From: Ensifer adhaerens
Lineage (GTDB): Bacteria; Pseudomonadota; Alphaproteobacteria; Rhizobiales; Rhizobiaceae
Assembly (NCBI RefSeq): GCF_020035535.1
Contig: NZ_CP083350.1
Coordinates: 620,001 to 684,000, forward strand
Length of the DNA stretch: 64,000 nt
Direction of reading: 5' to 3'
A program made the position numbers and the translations under genes. Below the pieces are notes generated by a model, which did not search any database, was not told the origin of the DNA, and worked only from the letters and a program-made list of their open reading frames with translations. This document shows, one piece after another, positions 17,488 through 26,086 of this stretch. Positions within the stretch are counted from its first letter, which is position 1; each line of letters starts with the position of its first letter.

Positions 17488-18492
17488 TCAACCCTCGCTC
17501 AAAGCTTCCTTCAGTGCCTCGATGACATCGGGTTTCTGATCGAGTGCCTTTTCGACCAGAGCGCCGACGTCGTTTCCGACAAGCGGATCGACGGGCAGGC
17601 CCAGAGTACGGGCCTTTTCGATGAATTCCGGGTCAGACGTGGCGGCTACATAGGCATCTCGCAGCGCCTTCAGACGATCGACCGGCATGTCCGCCGGGCC
17701 TGCCGTCAGCCGCGAAATCCCGCTTTGCGATTCAATCAGCGCCACGACCTGTCGCGCCGTGTCACCGTCAATCATTGACGACAGCTGCGGAACATCCGTA
17801 TCGCTGCCTCCGATCTGCGCGACGAAGCGACCCTTTCCTTCTTCCACGAATTGCTGGAACTCGGAGCGAGAGCCGATCACACCCTGGACTTCACCGCGCA
17901 TCATTGCGAGCTGGTCTTCGTTGCCATTGTAACCCGACACGACCTGGATCGGCAGTTTCAGCGCCTTCACGAACAATGTGGCCTCGATCATCGAGGCACT
18001 ACCCTTGCCCGCGGTGGCAAACTTGATCGGCTGATCGAGTGAACGAAGCTGCTCGAAGCTTTCAATGCCGGACTCCTTCGTGACGATGATCACCCGTGGA
18101 TCGGAGGCAACCTTGCCGATCCAGGACATTTTCGTCAGATCGAACTTGATGTTCGGATCACCGCTGAGCTGGCCGTAGATCAGGCCGGTATTGAAGGTAC
18201 CAAACGTCAGGCCGTCGGGCTCTGATGCGTAGATGTAGTTGGTGCCGATCAGATGCCCGGCGCCTGGCATGTTCTGGACGACGAAGGTCGAGCCCGGCAA
18301 ATGCTTCTGCATGTACTGGGCAACCAGTCTGCCATTGGTGTCGTAGACGCCGCCCGGCGATGTCGCGACGATATAGGTGATCGTCTTGCCGTCGAAGAAG
18401 CCGGCACCATCCTCCGCGCCTGCCACGTTCATTCCCGCAACGACAACCCCCGCGGAAATGGCCACTGCCGAAACCCGTCGATTGATGTGCAT
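17488..18492 (-). CDS. Tripartite tricarboxylate transporter substrate-binding protein (TctC/Bug), second of two
   Basis: 334 residues, the same length as its tandem paralogue at 16443. Signal peptide about 1-26 (MHINRRVSAVAISAGVVVAG at the start). It has ITYIVATSPGGVYDTNGRL, VVQNMPGAGHLIGTNYIYAS and SWIGKVASDPRVIIVT in place. The ligand-loop change GGG-to-GGV next to YDTN is one of the few differences in that stretch and could alter specificity. It follows the TctB gene by 157 bases on the same strand. Two binding proteins served by one TctAB pair would widen the range of acids imported, which is inference. Confidence 0.93.
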   Translation of the reverse strand: MHINRRVSAVAISAGVVVAGMNVAGAEDGAGFFDGKTITYIVATSPGGVYDTNGRLVAQYMQKHLPGSTFVVQNMPGAGHLIGTNYIYASEPDGLTFGTFNTGLIYGQLSGDPNIKFDLTKMSWIGKVASDPRVIIVTKESGIESFEQLRSLDQPIKFATAGKGSASMIEATLFVKALKLPIQVVSGYNGNEDQLAMMRGEVQGVIGSRSEFQQFVEEGKGRFVAQIGGSDTDVPQLSSMIDGDTARQVVALIESQSGISRLTAGPADMPVDRLKALRDAYVAATSDPEFIEKARTLGLPVDPLVGNDVGALVEKALDQKPDVIEALKEALSEG

Positions 18493-18649
18493 TTCGTCCT
18501 CCCGAATTCACGACCGTTCGCCAAACCAGTAGCAGGCCTCCCGCGCAAGCGGCGCCTTTCACCGTTGGCCGAACCAACCTGTGCCGTCATGTTTCCCGTT
18601 TTCGCTTTTCCCGACGCCCGCCGAGCGGGCGCCCACTTCGCTGCGGCAT

Positions 18650-19177
18650 TCAGGCCATGCCGATACCGATCGACCTCAGGAGCCAGGGCGTGAAGAAGCC
18701 GCTGAACAGCTGGATGTGCAGCAGCGCGCCGAACATCAGGTAGAGAAAGGCCGTCGCGCCGACAGCAAGTGAGATGGTCATCTTCCAGGACGCCTCGGCC
18801 TGCAATCGCAGGAACGTCAGCAGAAGGATCGGCACGCTCACATAGAAGCCGAGGACCACGATACCCACCACGAAGGCTACAAAGTAGGTCAACATGGTGA
18901 GTTCCTGGCGCACGGTGTGCGGACCGAACTCGGGCAGTTCCGGCTCGGCGCCCGGCACATGGGCAACGCCTGCGCGCGGGGCACCGTGGAAGGCACTCTT
19001 CGGCGAATGGAAAAGGTCGATCGCCAGCTGGATGAGACAGAGCCCGATTGCCGGAATGCCCACGATCAGCGGCATGAAGCGGGCCTTTGCCGGGAACTCC
19101 GTCGACAGCCCCACCATCACGCAGAAGAAAGCGAGCATGCCGACGGTGAGCCAGGTGCTGAATGTAAAGCGTCTCAT
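18650..19177 (-). CDS. tctB: Tripartite tricarboxylate transporter small membrane subunit TctB
   Basis: 175 residues from the ATG at 19177, which overlaps the TctA stop by ATGA; a longer upstream frame to 19447 is a shadow of TctA. Four hydrophobic segments are visible (about residues 8-26, 33-52, 92-117 and 140-158), as usual for TctB. It pairs with TctA to form the membrane part of the importer. A small GC-rich inverted repeat lies beyond its end at 18616-18630. Confidence 0.9.
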   Translation of the reverse strand: MRRFTFSTWLTVGMLAFFCVMVGLSTEFPAKARFMPLIVGIPAIGLCLIQLAIDLFHSPKSAFHGAPRAGVAHVPGAEPELPEFGPHTVRQELTMLTYFVAFVVGIVVLGFYVSVPILLLTFLRLQAEASWKMTISLAVGATAFLYLMFGALLHIQLFSGFFTPWLLRSIGIGMA

Positions 19178-20685
19178 GTGTTGACCTCCACGCCCGAATG
19201 CGAGCTGCTTGGCCGGAAGTTGCGATAGAAGGCGTAGGCCATCAGGGCGACGATCATGCTGATCAATACGAGCGACATCGGGCGCAGGAAGAAGGAGTAT
19301 CCCCACAACTGCAGAGCCTGATGGAGCGAGGCCTCCGCCTGTCCGCCGAGAACCAGACCGATCACGAAGGGTGAACGTGGCCAGCCGGCACGCTGGAAGC
19401 CGTAGCCGACCGCGCTGAAGAGAACGAGGAGCACCAGGTTCTGCCACTGCACGTCGCTGACGAAACAGCCGATCGTGACGAAGATCAGGATGAACGGAGC
19501 GAGCATGCGGCCGTTCACGAAGGTCAACACGGCAATCCAGCGGCAGGCGAACAACAGGATGCCGACGGCGATCAGGTTGCCGACCACCAGCGCCCAGATC
19601 AGCGTCCAGACCAGGTCGAGGTGCTTGGTGACCATCATCGCGCCCGGCTGGATGCCGAGAATGAGGAAGGCACCGAGCAGAACCGCCATGCCGGAACTTC
19701 CGGGAATGCCGAAGAAAAGGGTGGGAAGAAGCGAGCCGCCTTCTTTGCCATTGCTGGCGGTTTCAGGGGCGATAACGCCTTCGATCGCGCCCTTGCCGAA
19801 CCGCTCCGGCGTTTTCGAGCTTTGGACGGCGTGACCGTAGCAAAGCCATGCCGCGGTCGAGCCGCCAAGACCCGGGATCATGCCGATAATCGCGCCGATG
19901 ATCGACGTGCGGATGACGAGCCACCAATGGCGAGGCACTTCCATGACGCCTGAAAACAGCTGACGGTATGAGAACGCTTTGTCCATGGGCACTGCCGAGA
20001 TCGCACCGCCCTTGGTGGCAAGCGCCAGCATTTCCGGCACGGCAAACATGGCGAGAACGGCGGTGACAAGGCTGACGCCGTCCCAGAGGAACAGCATGTC
20101 GCCGGCGTAACGGGGGGTGCCGGTGATCGGATCCATGCCGACGGTGGACAGCATCAGACCGTAGAACCCGACAATCAGGCCCTTCACGATCTTGCTGCCG
20201 CTGGCCAGGAAGGCGATGAAGCTGATGCCGAGCAGGGCGATCAGGAAGAATTCCGCGGGGCTGAACATCAAGATGACCGGTTCGAGCACCGGGATCATCA
20301 CGGCAAAGACAACCGCACCGATGATGCCGCCAACGCCGGACGCGGTGATACTGGCGCCGAGCGCCCGCGCCGCCTGCCCTTGCTTGGCAAGCGGATACCC
20401 GTCGAGTGTCGTTGCAGCGTCGTCGCCGTCGCCCGGAATGCCGAACATGATACTGGAGATCTGGCCGCTGGTTCCGTTGACGGCATGCATCGTCAAGAGG
20501 AAAACGGCACCGGCCACCATGTCCATGCCATAGACGAACGGAATAGCCATGGCGATGGAAAGCTTCCCACCGATGCCGGGCGTCACGCCGACGAGCAGGC
20601 CGAAGACGACCGCAATCAGCATGAGACCCATGATGTGGGGCGTGCTCACAAGATTGTAGAGCGCCCCGAACATAGTCTCGATCAT
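19174..20685 (-). CDS. tctA: Tripartite tricarboxylate transporter large membrane subunit TctA
   Basis: 503 residues from the ATG at 20685 behind GGGAGGTGG; an upstream extension to 20823 has no ribosome site. It is an about 12-helix membrane protein with the TctA glycine-rich signatures GVTPGIGGKLSIAMAIPF near residue 30-47, GIPGDGDDAATTLDGYPLAK, and IGMIPGLGGSTAAWLCYGHA, followed by FFGIPGSSGMAVLLGAF. It is the first gene of the leftward operon running to the LysR gene at 11593. Confidence 0.95.
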   Translation of the reverse strand: MIETMFGALYNLVSTPHIMGLMLIAVVFGLLVGVTPGIGGKLSIAMAIPFVYGMDMVAGAVFLLTMHAVNGTSGQISSIMFGIPGDGDDAATTLDGYPLAKQGQAARALGASITASGVGGIIGAVVFAVMIPVLEPVILMFSPAEFFLIALLGISFIAFLASGSKIVKGLIVGFYGLMLSTVGMDPITGTPRYAGDMLFLWDGVSLVTAVLAMFAVPEMLALATKGGAISAVPMDKAFSYRQLFSGVMEVPRHWWLVIRTSIIGAIIGMIPGLGGSTAAWLCYGHAVQSSKTPERFGKGAIEGVIAPETASNGKEGGSLLPTLFFGIPGSSGMAVLLGAFLILGIQPGAMMVTKHLDLVWTLIWALVVGNLIAVGILLFACRWIAVLTFVNGRMLAPFILIFVTIGCFVSDVQWQNLVLLVLFSAVGYGFQRAGWPRSPFVIGLVLGGQAEASLHQALQLWGYSFFLRPMSLVLISMIVALMAYAFYRNFRPSSSHSGVEVNT

Positions 20686-21245
20686 TTCTGGTTCCACCTC
20701 CCGTAGGACGGGATGACATCGCCAAGGCGATGAGTCCCGTCGGGCAATCGCTTGCGATCTCCTCCCGCAAGCTGGGTGATTGCCGTCATTTTGCGTCGGC
20801 TGCTTGCCGTTCGCTTTTGTCAATTAGTGCCACCGGCCCAATCTTTGTCCAAAGCAAAAAATTATGCTTAGTCCAGCAGTTTTTGCGCGGGCAGCGTTTG
20901 GCAGCCCTTGAGGCGTCAATCGGACAGCGTCACGGTTTCTCCCCGTTTCTCTAGGTATTTCATCAACTTATTGGTTGGTTTGCGGCGGATGCGTCCGCAA
21001 GCCGTACATGGTTGGAGGTTCGTTTCCAACCCAGGCTCGTTTTCTTACCGACCGCAACCCCGGCAAGCCGGCGCGTGGCGCTAAGTTTTTCTTACTTCGA
21101 GGCTAAGCCGAAATGGCGTGGACTTCGCGGCTGCTCGCCTCTTAGCATCTGCTCCAGCGCCGACAGCAGATTGCTCGCGCTTTCTCAGGCCATGATCACG
21201 CCCGTCAACAGGTATCAGGCCGACCTGCATCGTTCCGGAGGAGAG
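20686..21245. other. 560-base divergent intergenic region with a LysR-type inverted repeat
   Basis: No gene is supported here. It lies between the leftward TTT operon and the rightward chromate transporter genes and is AT-richer than the surroundings around 20810-20880. An imperfect inverted repeat AAGCA-N8-TGCTT at 20852-20869 fits the spacing of LysR-type operators and could serve the regulator at 11593. Confidence 0.45.
20852..20869. promoter_or_regulatory. Candidate LysR-type operator ahead of the TTT operon
   Basis: AAGCA at 20852-20856 is mirrored by TGCTT at 20865-20869 around an AT-rich centre (AAAAATTA). It lies about 170 bases before the TctA start. Arms of five bases are short, so the call depends on context. 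Confidence 0.35.
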
Positions 21246-21836
21246 ATGGACAAGCCCGTAGGAGAATGCGCGCCAGTCGCGGTTCAACCTGTCCCGGTTC
21301 TAGACCTGCTCTCGTCCTTCCTCCGGCTCGGCGCTTCGTCGTTTGGCGGCGGAATGACGGGCTGGACACATCGTGAAATCGTTGAGCGCCGGCGCTGGCT
21401 GACGGACCAGGAGTTCCTGCAGACACTGACGATCGCGCAGATCATGCCCGGCGCCAATCCGGTCAACCTGGCCGTCTACATTGGCTTGAAGCTTTCCGGG
21501 GTGCGGGGAGCGGCCGCGGCGCTGTGCGGCATGATCATGCCCGCCTTCCTCGCGATCCTGGCCTTAAGCTTTACCTATCAACAGCTGCGCAGCTATCCGG
21601 AGGCACAGGCAGTTCTGCGCGGGCTTGCCTGCGTCGGCATCGCCTCGAGCCTGACCATGGGCATAAAGACGGCGCGCCGGCTGAAGCCCCACGTTTTGCC
21701 GATCGGCATCGCGGTTGCGGTGTTCCTGACTGTCGGCGTCTTGCGCTGGCCCCTTGTCCTGGTCGTCGCCGGCGCTATCCCCATCAGTGTCGCCGCCACT
21801 TTCTGGCTTGAACGGCGAAGGTCGCATCATGGATGA
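21246..21836 (+). CDS. Chromate transporter, N-terminal-type half (CHR family)
   Basis: 196 residues from ATG 21246 behind CGGAGGAGAG; the open frame from 21012 upstream is not coding. Half-size CHR proteins work as pairs. Visible are the FGGG signature (ASSFGGGMTGWTHREIVERR), IAQIMPGANPVNLAVYIGLK and several hydrophobic segments. The next gene encodes the second half and overlaps by eight bases. Proteins of this family export chromate or move sulfate; which applies here is unknown. Confidence 0.85.
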   Translation: MDKPVGECAPVAVQPVPVLDLLSSFLRLGASSFGGGMTGWTHREIVERRRWLTDQEFLQTLTIAQIMPGANPVNLAVYIGLKLSGVRGAAAALCGMIMPAFLAILALSFTYQQLRSYPEAQAVLRGLACVGIASSLTMGIKTARRLKPHVLPIGIAVAVFLTVGVLRWPLVLVVAGAIPISVAATFWLERRRSHHG

Positions 21837-22368
21837 CGGCAAGCTCCTCAACCTCATCATGATGTGCATTCCGCTGTCCCTCGTTTCCTTTGGCGGCGGC
21901 CAAACCATCATCGCGAGCCTCCAGCATCAGACGGTCGATGCGCAGCACATGCTGAGCGCTGCCCGCTTCACTGATCTCTACGCAATATCGCGAGCGGCAC
22001 CCGGGCCGGGGACGATGATCGTCTCACTCATTGGCTGGGAAGTGAGCGGCATTCTGGGCGCTGTGCTCGCGACGCTTGCGATCTTTCTGCCGTCATCGAT
22101 CCTCATTTGCGCCGTCGGAAGCTACTGGCAGCGACACCGAGGGCGCCCCTGGGCGATCGCAGCGGAAAAAGGTCTGGCTCCGGTGGCGGTCGGATTGATC
22201 TTTGCGGGTGTCTTCGCCGTCGGCCGCTCGGCGCAGTTCTCGGCGGTCGAGTTGGCAACCACTCTTGCGGCCGGCATCGTCCTGCTGCGGACAAAGCTCG
22301 GCCCCTACCCGCTGCTGGCTGCGGCCGGTGCCCTCTACTTCATCTTGAGCCTCGCCGGACAAGTCTGA
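21829..22368 (+). CDS. Chromate transporter, C-terminal-type half (CHR family)
   Basis: 179 residues from ATG 21829, which overlaps the end of the first half gene. It has VSFGGGQTIIASLQHQTV near the N-terminus and SRAAPGPGTMIVSLIGW, the second CHR signature, then hydrophobic helices. It completes the two-gene transporter. No terminator is obvious in the 156 bases before the next promoter. Confidence 0.85.
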   Translation: MDDGKLLNLIMMCIPLSLVSFGGGQTIIASLQHQTVDAQHMLSAARFTDLYAISRAAPGPGTMIVSLIGWEVSGILGAVLATLAIFLPSSILICAVGSYWQRHRGRPWAIAAEKGLAPVAVGLIFAGVFAVGRSAQFSAVELATTLAAGIVLLRTKLGPYPLLAAAGALYFILSLAGQV

Positions 22369-22460
22369 GGCGCACGCATCGTTCGCTGAGCAACCCCCAG
22401 CGCTTCCTGCAACGGATAATTTTGGCGCGGCGCGATTGACCGCACTCCGATTCACAGTAT

Positions 22461-22497
22461 GATACTTAAACAAGAACGCTGTTCCATATAAAGGAAC
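22461..22497. promoter_or_regulatory. Bipartite operator with GTTCC-N7-GGAAC, site 1
   Basis: GTTCCATATAAAGGAAC at 22481-22497 is a perfect inverted repeat with five-base arms. Three bases (GCT) ahead of it is a weaker copy at 22461-22477 (GATACTTAAACAAGAAC). The same arrangement, weaker or equal copy-GCT-copy, occurs at 36082-36118. It lies 28 bases before the gene at 22525. An IclR-family regulator from this cluster (33148 or 37578) is the likely reader. Confidence 0.6.
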
Positions 22498-22524
22498 ACT
22501 CTTCTATTTCGGGAGGAAAGGAAG

Positions 22525-23391
22525 ATGACGCACCCCCTGGTGCTGAAAACGGCGCTTGGAAAGCACGATCACGTCAAGCCACTGAAGGACGGACGCGTTC
22601 GCTCGAACCGAGTGGAGTTGGTGTTCGAAGACTTCGAGCCCTTGCCCAAGGCTTTCCGTACGATGGTTCGCGGTGGTGACCTCGACGTTTCGGAAATGGC
22701 GATCGTCACGCACCTGCTGGCGCATCACTATGGAAAACCGATCACGGGCCTCGCGATCCCGCTCTGGAGCCGTCTGCCCCACACCAATCTCGTCTGTCCC
22801 GCCACATCGCCTATTGAAGGTCCGCGGGATCTGGCGGGAACCCGGGTCGGCGTACGGGCCTATGCTCAGACCTCCGGCGTTTGGGTGCGCGGCTTCCTCC
22901 AGCATGAGTATGGCGTCGATCTCGACGGCATCACCTGGGTCACCATGGAAGACGCCCATCTCGGCGAGTACCAGGATCCTGCGAACACCGAACGTAACCG
23001 CAGCGAAATGGCGCTTCGTCCCTTGATGCTCTCGGGCGCGCTCGCAGCCATCATGGGTGAGCGCGACGTCGATCCCGCAGGCATTCGCACCGTGATCCCG
23101 GACGCGGAGGCCACCGCTGAAGCCTGGATTGCTCGCACCGGTATCGTGCCCATCAATCACACTGTTACCGTCAAGACGGCGCTCCTCGAGGAATATCCCT
23201 GGCTCGCCGGCGAGCTGATGGAAATGTTCGAGGAGGCACGCCACCTGGCCGTCGCCGATGGCGCGGCACCGCCGCCGGCCTACGGGCTTGAGGCAAACAG
23301 GGATTCGCTGCAGCTCGCCTTTGCCTATTCCGCCGAGCAGGGCATCACTCCGCGCACCTATGACGCCCGCGAGCTCTACCCCGCGATCTGA
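22525..23391 (+). CDS. 4,5-dihydroxyphthalate decarboxylase/NMT1-like substrate-binding-fold protein, paralogue 1
   Basis: 288 residues without a signal peptide, so cytoplasmic despite a binding-protein fold. Conserved marks shared with two paralogues in the window are D-V-[SA]-E-[ML] after a GDLDVSEMAIV stretch, GTRVGVRAYAQTSGVWVRG, and EYGV. The family contains phthalate-pathway 4,5-dihydroxyphthalate decarboxylase (Pht5) as well as uncharacterised proteins. It is the first gene of an operon with a LigJ-like hydratase and is preceded by GGGAGGAAAGGAAG. Shorter than the other two copies (329 to 350 residues) mainly in its middle. Decarboxylation of a hydroxylated aromatic acid is plausible but inferred. 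Confidence 0.75.
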   Translation: MTHPLVLKTALGKHDHVKPLKDGRVRSNRVELVFEDFEPLPKAFRTMVRGGDLDVSEMAIVTHLLAHHYGKPITGLAIPLWSRLPHTNLVCPATSPIEGPRDLAGTRVGVRAYAQTSGVWVRGFLQHEYGVDLDGITWVTMEDAHLGEYQDPANTERNRSEMALRPLMLSGALAAIMGERDVDPAGIRTVIPDAEATAEAWIARTGIVPINHTVTVKTALLEEYPWLAGELMEMFEEARHLAVADGAAPPPAYGLEANRDSLQLAFAYSAEQGITPRTYDARELYPAI

Positions 23392-23435
23392 AGTTCGGCT
23401 CCGCGCCCCAAGAAATGGCATTCAAGGATATCGCC

Positions 23436-24479
23436 ATGATCATCGACATTCACGGACACTACACCACCGAGCCACAGGCTCTGCACCTGTTCCGCGACCG
23501 GCAGCTCGCCGGCCTCGCTGATCCGATGCGCCGTCCGCTCACCACCGATCTCGGCATCACCGACGAGATGCTTCTGAAGTCCGTTGAGCCGCAATTGACG
23601 TTTCAGAAGGAACGCGGCAGCGACCTGACGATTTTCTCACCCCGCGCCGCCGGCATGGCCCATCATGTCGGCACGGAAGCCGTCAGCATGCAGTGGTCGC
23701 AAATGTCGAATGACCTGATCCACCGCATCTGCAAACTCCTGCCGGACAACTTTGCAGCGGTCGGACAGTTGCCACAGCATCCCGGCGCGCCGCCGAAGAA
23801 CTGTATCCCTGAACTCGAGCGTATCGTCACCGAACTCGGGTTCGTCGGCGTCAACCTCAACCCCGATCCATCCGGTGGCTATTGGACCGACCCGCCGCTC
23901 ACCGACCGCCAATGGTACCCGCTCTACGAAAAGCTCTGCGAGCTCGACGTTCCCGCCATGATCCATGTGACGTCGTCCTGCAATCCTTGTTTCCACCACA
24001 CGGGGGCGCATTACATCAACGGCGACACGACGGCCTTCATGCAGTTGATACAGGGTGACCTGTTCAAGGATTTCCCGACGCTGCGGTTCGTGATCCCGCA
24101 TGGCGGCGGGGCGGTACCGTTCCATTGGGGGCGCTATCGCGGTCTGGCGCAGGAAATGAAGAAGCCGCTCCTTACGGACCACCTGCTCAACAACGTCTTC
24201 TTCGACACATGCGTCTACCACTATCCGGGCATCGAGCTGATGGCCAAGGTCATCCCGATCGACAACATTCTCTTCGCGTCCGAAATGCTCGGCGCGGTCA
24301 AGGGCATCGATCCGGAGACGGGCCACCACTACGACGACACCAAGCGCTACATCGACCAGCTGACGACGCTCGACGAAGAAAGCCGCTACAAGGTCTTTGA
24401 AGGCAACGCGCGGCGCGTCTATCCGCGCCTCGATGCGCAGCTCACCAAACGCGGGCGCCCAGGCCGGGCCGGACTTTAG
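23436..24479 (+). CDS. ligJ: 4-oxalomesaconate hydratase (LigJ type), amidohydrolase superfamily
   Basis: 347 residues from ATG 23436, behind AAGGA; seven more residues are open upstream. LigJ hydrates 4-oxalomesaconate to 4-carboxy-4-hydroxy-2-oxoadipate in the protocatechuate/gallate 4,5-cleavage pathway. Zinc ligands expected for LigJ are present: His6 and His8 in MIIDIHGHY, His177 in PAMIHVTSSC and Glu283 in LFASEMLGA, where other amidohydrolases have Asp. Further marks are GSDLTIFSPRA, NPDPSGGYW and PHGGGAVPFHWGRYRGLAQE. With the LigK-like aldolase at 26087 it supplies the two last steps to pyruvate and oxaloacetate. Confidence 0.85.
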   Translation: MIIDIHGHYTTEPQALHLFRDRQLAGLADPMRRPLTTDLGITDEMLLKSVEPQLTFQKERGSDLTIFSPRAAGMAHHVGTEAVSMQWSQMSNDLIHRICKLLPDNFAAVGQLPQHPGAPPKNCIPELERIVTELGFVGVNLNPDPSGGYWTDPPLTDRQWYPLYEKLCELDVPAMIHVTSSCNPCFHHTGAHYINGDTTAFMQLIQGDLFKDFPTLRFVIPHGGGAVPFHWGRYRGLAQEMKKPLLTDHLLNNVFFDTCVYHYPGIELMAKVIPIDNILFASEMLGAVKGIDPETGHHYDDTKRYIDQLTTLDEESRYKVFEGNARRVYPRLDAQLTKRGRPGRAGL

Positions 24480-24502
24480 TCATGGTCGCCGCGTCGTTTT
24501 CG

Positions 24503-24796
24503 TCAGCAGCAGGACATGTCGCCGTCAGACAGGATCGCATCCTTCATCCAGTAAGGCGGCAGGTCGTCTTCGGTGACGTCTGCAACACGTTTGAAAGCCT
24601 TGAACTGATGGCGTCGGTCAGGTGCGGTCCAGAAGGCGACGATGGTCTCCAGCGGCGGGCATCCGGGAAGGCCACACGCAACCTCGGACACCACGACCAC
24701 GACGTCCTCGTCCAGCGAAAAGCGTTCGCGCGTCCACGCCTTCACCCGGCGGGTGGCAGCGAGCGCTTCAGAACGGGCTGCAGACGATTTGAGCAT
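24503..24796 (-). CDS. Small conserved protein with a CGLPGC motif, function unknown
   Basis: 97 residues from the ATG at 24796; a few more residues are open upstream. It has VSEVACGLPGCPPLETIVAF in the middle, KAFKRVADVTEDDLPPYWM after it and a C-terminal SCC. The four cysteines (two in CGLPGC, two at the end) could bind a metal. It faces the LigJ gene end to end and is divergent from the dehydrogenase at 24954. I do not recognise a defined function. Confidence 0.6.
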   Translation of the reverse strand: MLKSSAARSEALAATRRVKAWTRERFSLDEDVVVVVSEVACGLPGCPPLETIVAFWTAPDRRHQFKAFKRVADVTEDDLPPYWMKDAILSDGDMSCC

Positions 24797-24953
24797 GGTT
24801 TCGATCCTGACCTGCCGACTTCGCGGCGGATGGCATCCCAATACTTAGAGGGCCGGCATCCGGCCTGTCAAAAACCAATTCGGAAAAACCAACCGGGCGA
24901 AAACGGCATGCCAGGCATGCTCGCCGTCGGACAGCACTCGAAAGGATGAAGAG

Positions 24954-26063
24954 ATGACGCAACAGGTACTCGCAGCGGTCCGCACCGGCCCGGGCAAGAT
25001 GGAAATGCGCGAATTCCCCATGCCCGACATCCCGGAAGACGCTGCCCTTCTGAAGATGGAAGTCGCCGGCATTTGCGGCACCGACGTCAAGCTGTTCAAA
25101 AGCCCGCCGAACAATGCGCCCACCATCATGGGTCACGAGAACATCGGGTACATCGCCAAGGCTGGCCGTGAATTCACCCGCCGCAAGGGCTTCAAGGAAG
25201 GCGACCTCGTCTTCGTCGAGCACTACGTCATGTGCGGCAAGTGCCAATGGTGCCACCAGGGTCAGTATCGCCATTGCGAAAACACCGACTGGCGCAACAA
25301 TCCCGAAGGCATCCGCTACGGCTATACCTCGGCCGAGCGCGCGCCGCACCTGTGGGGCGGATTCGCCCAATATGTCTACCTGCCGTGGAACGCAGTGGTT
25401 CACCGCGTACCGAAGGGCGTGACGCCCGAACTCGCCGGTCTTGTCACTCCAATGGCCAACGGCGTCGAATGGTCGCTCTTCGACGCGGGTGTCGGCTATA
25501 ACTCCACCGTGCTCATCCAGGGGCCGGGTCAGCAGGGCCTGTCGCAGACCGTGGTCTGTAAACAAGCAGGCGCATCGCTCATCATCGTGACGGGAACGAC
25601 GAAGGACGCTGCGCGGCTGGAGGTCGCCAAGGCGCTTGGAGCCGATTATGTCATCGACGTTCAGCAGGAGGACCCTCTCGCCCGCATCATGGAGATCACC
25701 GGCGGAAAGGGTGTCGATATCTCCCTGGACTGCACGGCCGGCGCCGGCACCATCCCGATCCTCCTCGGCGTGGAGGCATTGAAGCGCAAGGCCGGCACCA
25801 TCCTCGTCCAGGGCGAGATGAAGGAGTTCCCGAACTTCCCGCTTGAAAAGGTGACCACCAAGGCGATCACCATCAAGAGCGCCCGCGGCCACAGCTACCT
25901 CGCCTGTGAGCTTGCTCTCGAGCAAATCGCCTCCAACCGGTTCCCACTGGAAAAGATCACCACCCATACCTTCGGGCTCAAGGATGCTGACCTCGCAATC
26001 CGCTCCGTCGGCGGCCAGGGCGTGCCCGACGTCATCCACGCATCGCTGATGCCGTGGATGTGA
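24954..26063 (+). CDS. Zinc-dependent alcohol dehydrogenase (MDR family)
   Basis: 369 residues. Catalytic zinc site GICGTDVKLF and GHENIGY; structural zinc cysteines in MCGKCQWCHQGQYRHC (C-x2-C-x2-C-x7-C). The nucleotide site is atypical: VLIQGPGQQGLSQTVVCKQAG in place of the common GxGxxG. Starts at ATG 24954 behind AAAGGATGAAGAG. It lies between the LigJ-like and LigK-like genes, with 23 bases to the latter, so it should act on an intermediate of the same route, for example a hydroxyl or aldehyde side-chain of an aromatic acid. The substrate is not known. Confidence 0.88.
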   Translation: MTQQVLAAVRTGPGKMEMREFPMPDIPEDAALLKMEVAGICGTDVKLFKSPPNNAPTIMGHENIGYIAKAGREFTRRKGFKEGDLVFVEHYVMCGKCQWCHQGQYRHCENTDWRNNPEGIRYGYTSAERAPHLWGGFAQYVYLPWNAVVHRVPKGVTPELAGLVTPMANGVEWSLFDAGVGYNSTVLIQGPGQQGLSQTVVCKQAGASLIIVTGTTKDAARLEVAKALGADYVIDVQQEDPLARIMEITGGKGVDISLDCTAGAGTIPILLGVEALKRKAGTILVQGEMKEFPNFPLEKVTTKAITIKSARGHSYLACELALEQIASNRFPLEKITTHTFGLKDADLAIRSVGGQGVPDVIHASLMPWM

Positions 26064-26086
26064 CCGGCCCTTCGGGAGGAATGGAA

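Noticed and set aside
22504..23421. Minus-strand open frame of 305 codons opposite the first decarboxylase-like gene
   Set aside because: The plus-strand gene has a strong ribosome site and shares family landmarks with two paralogues; the opposite frame has none.
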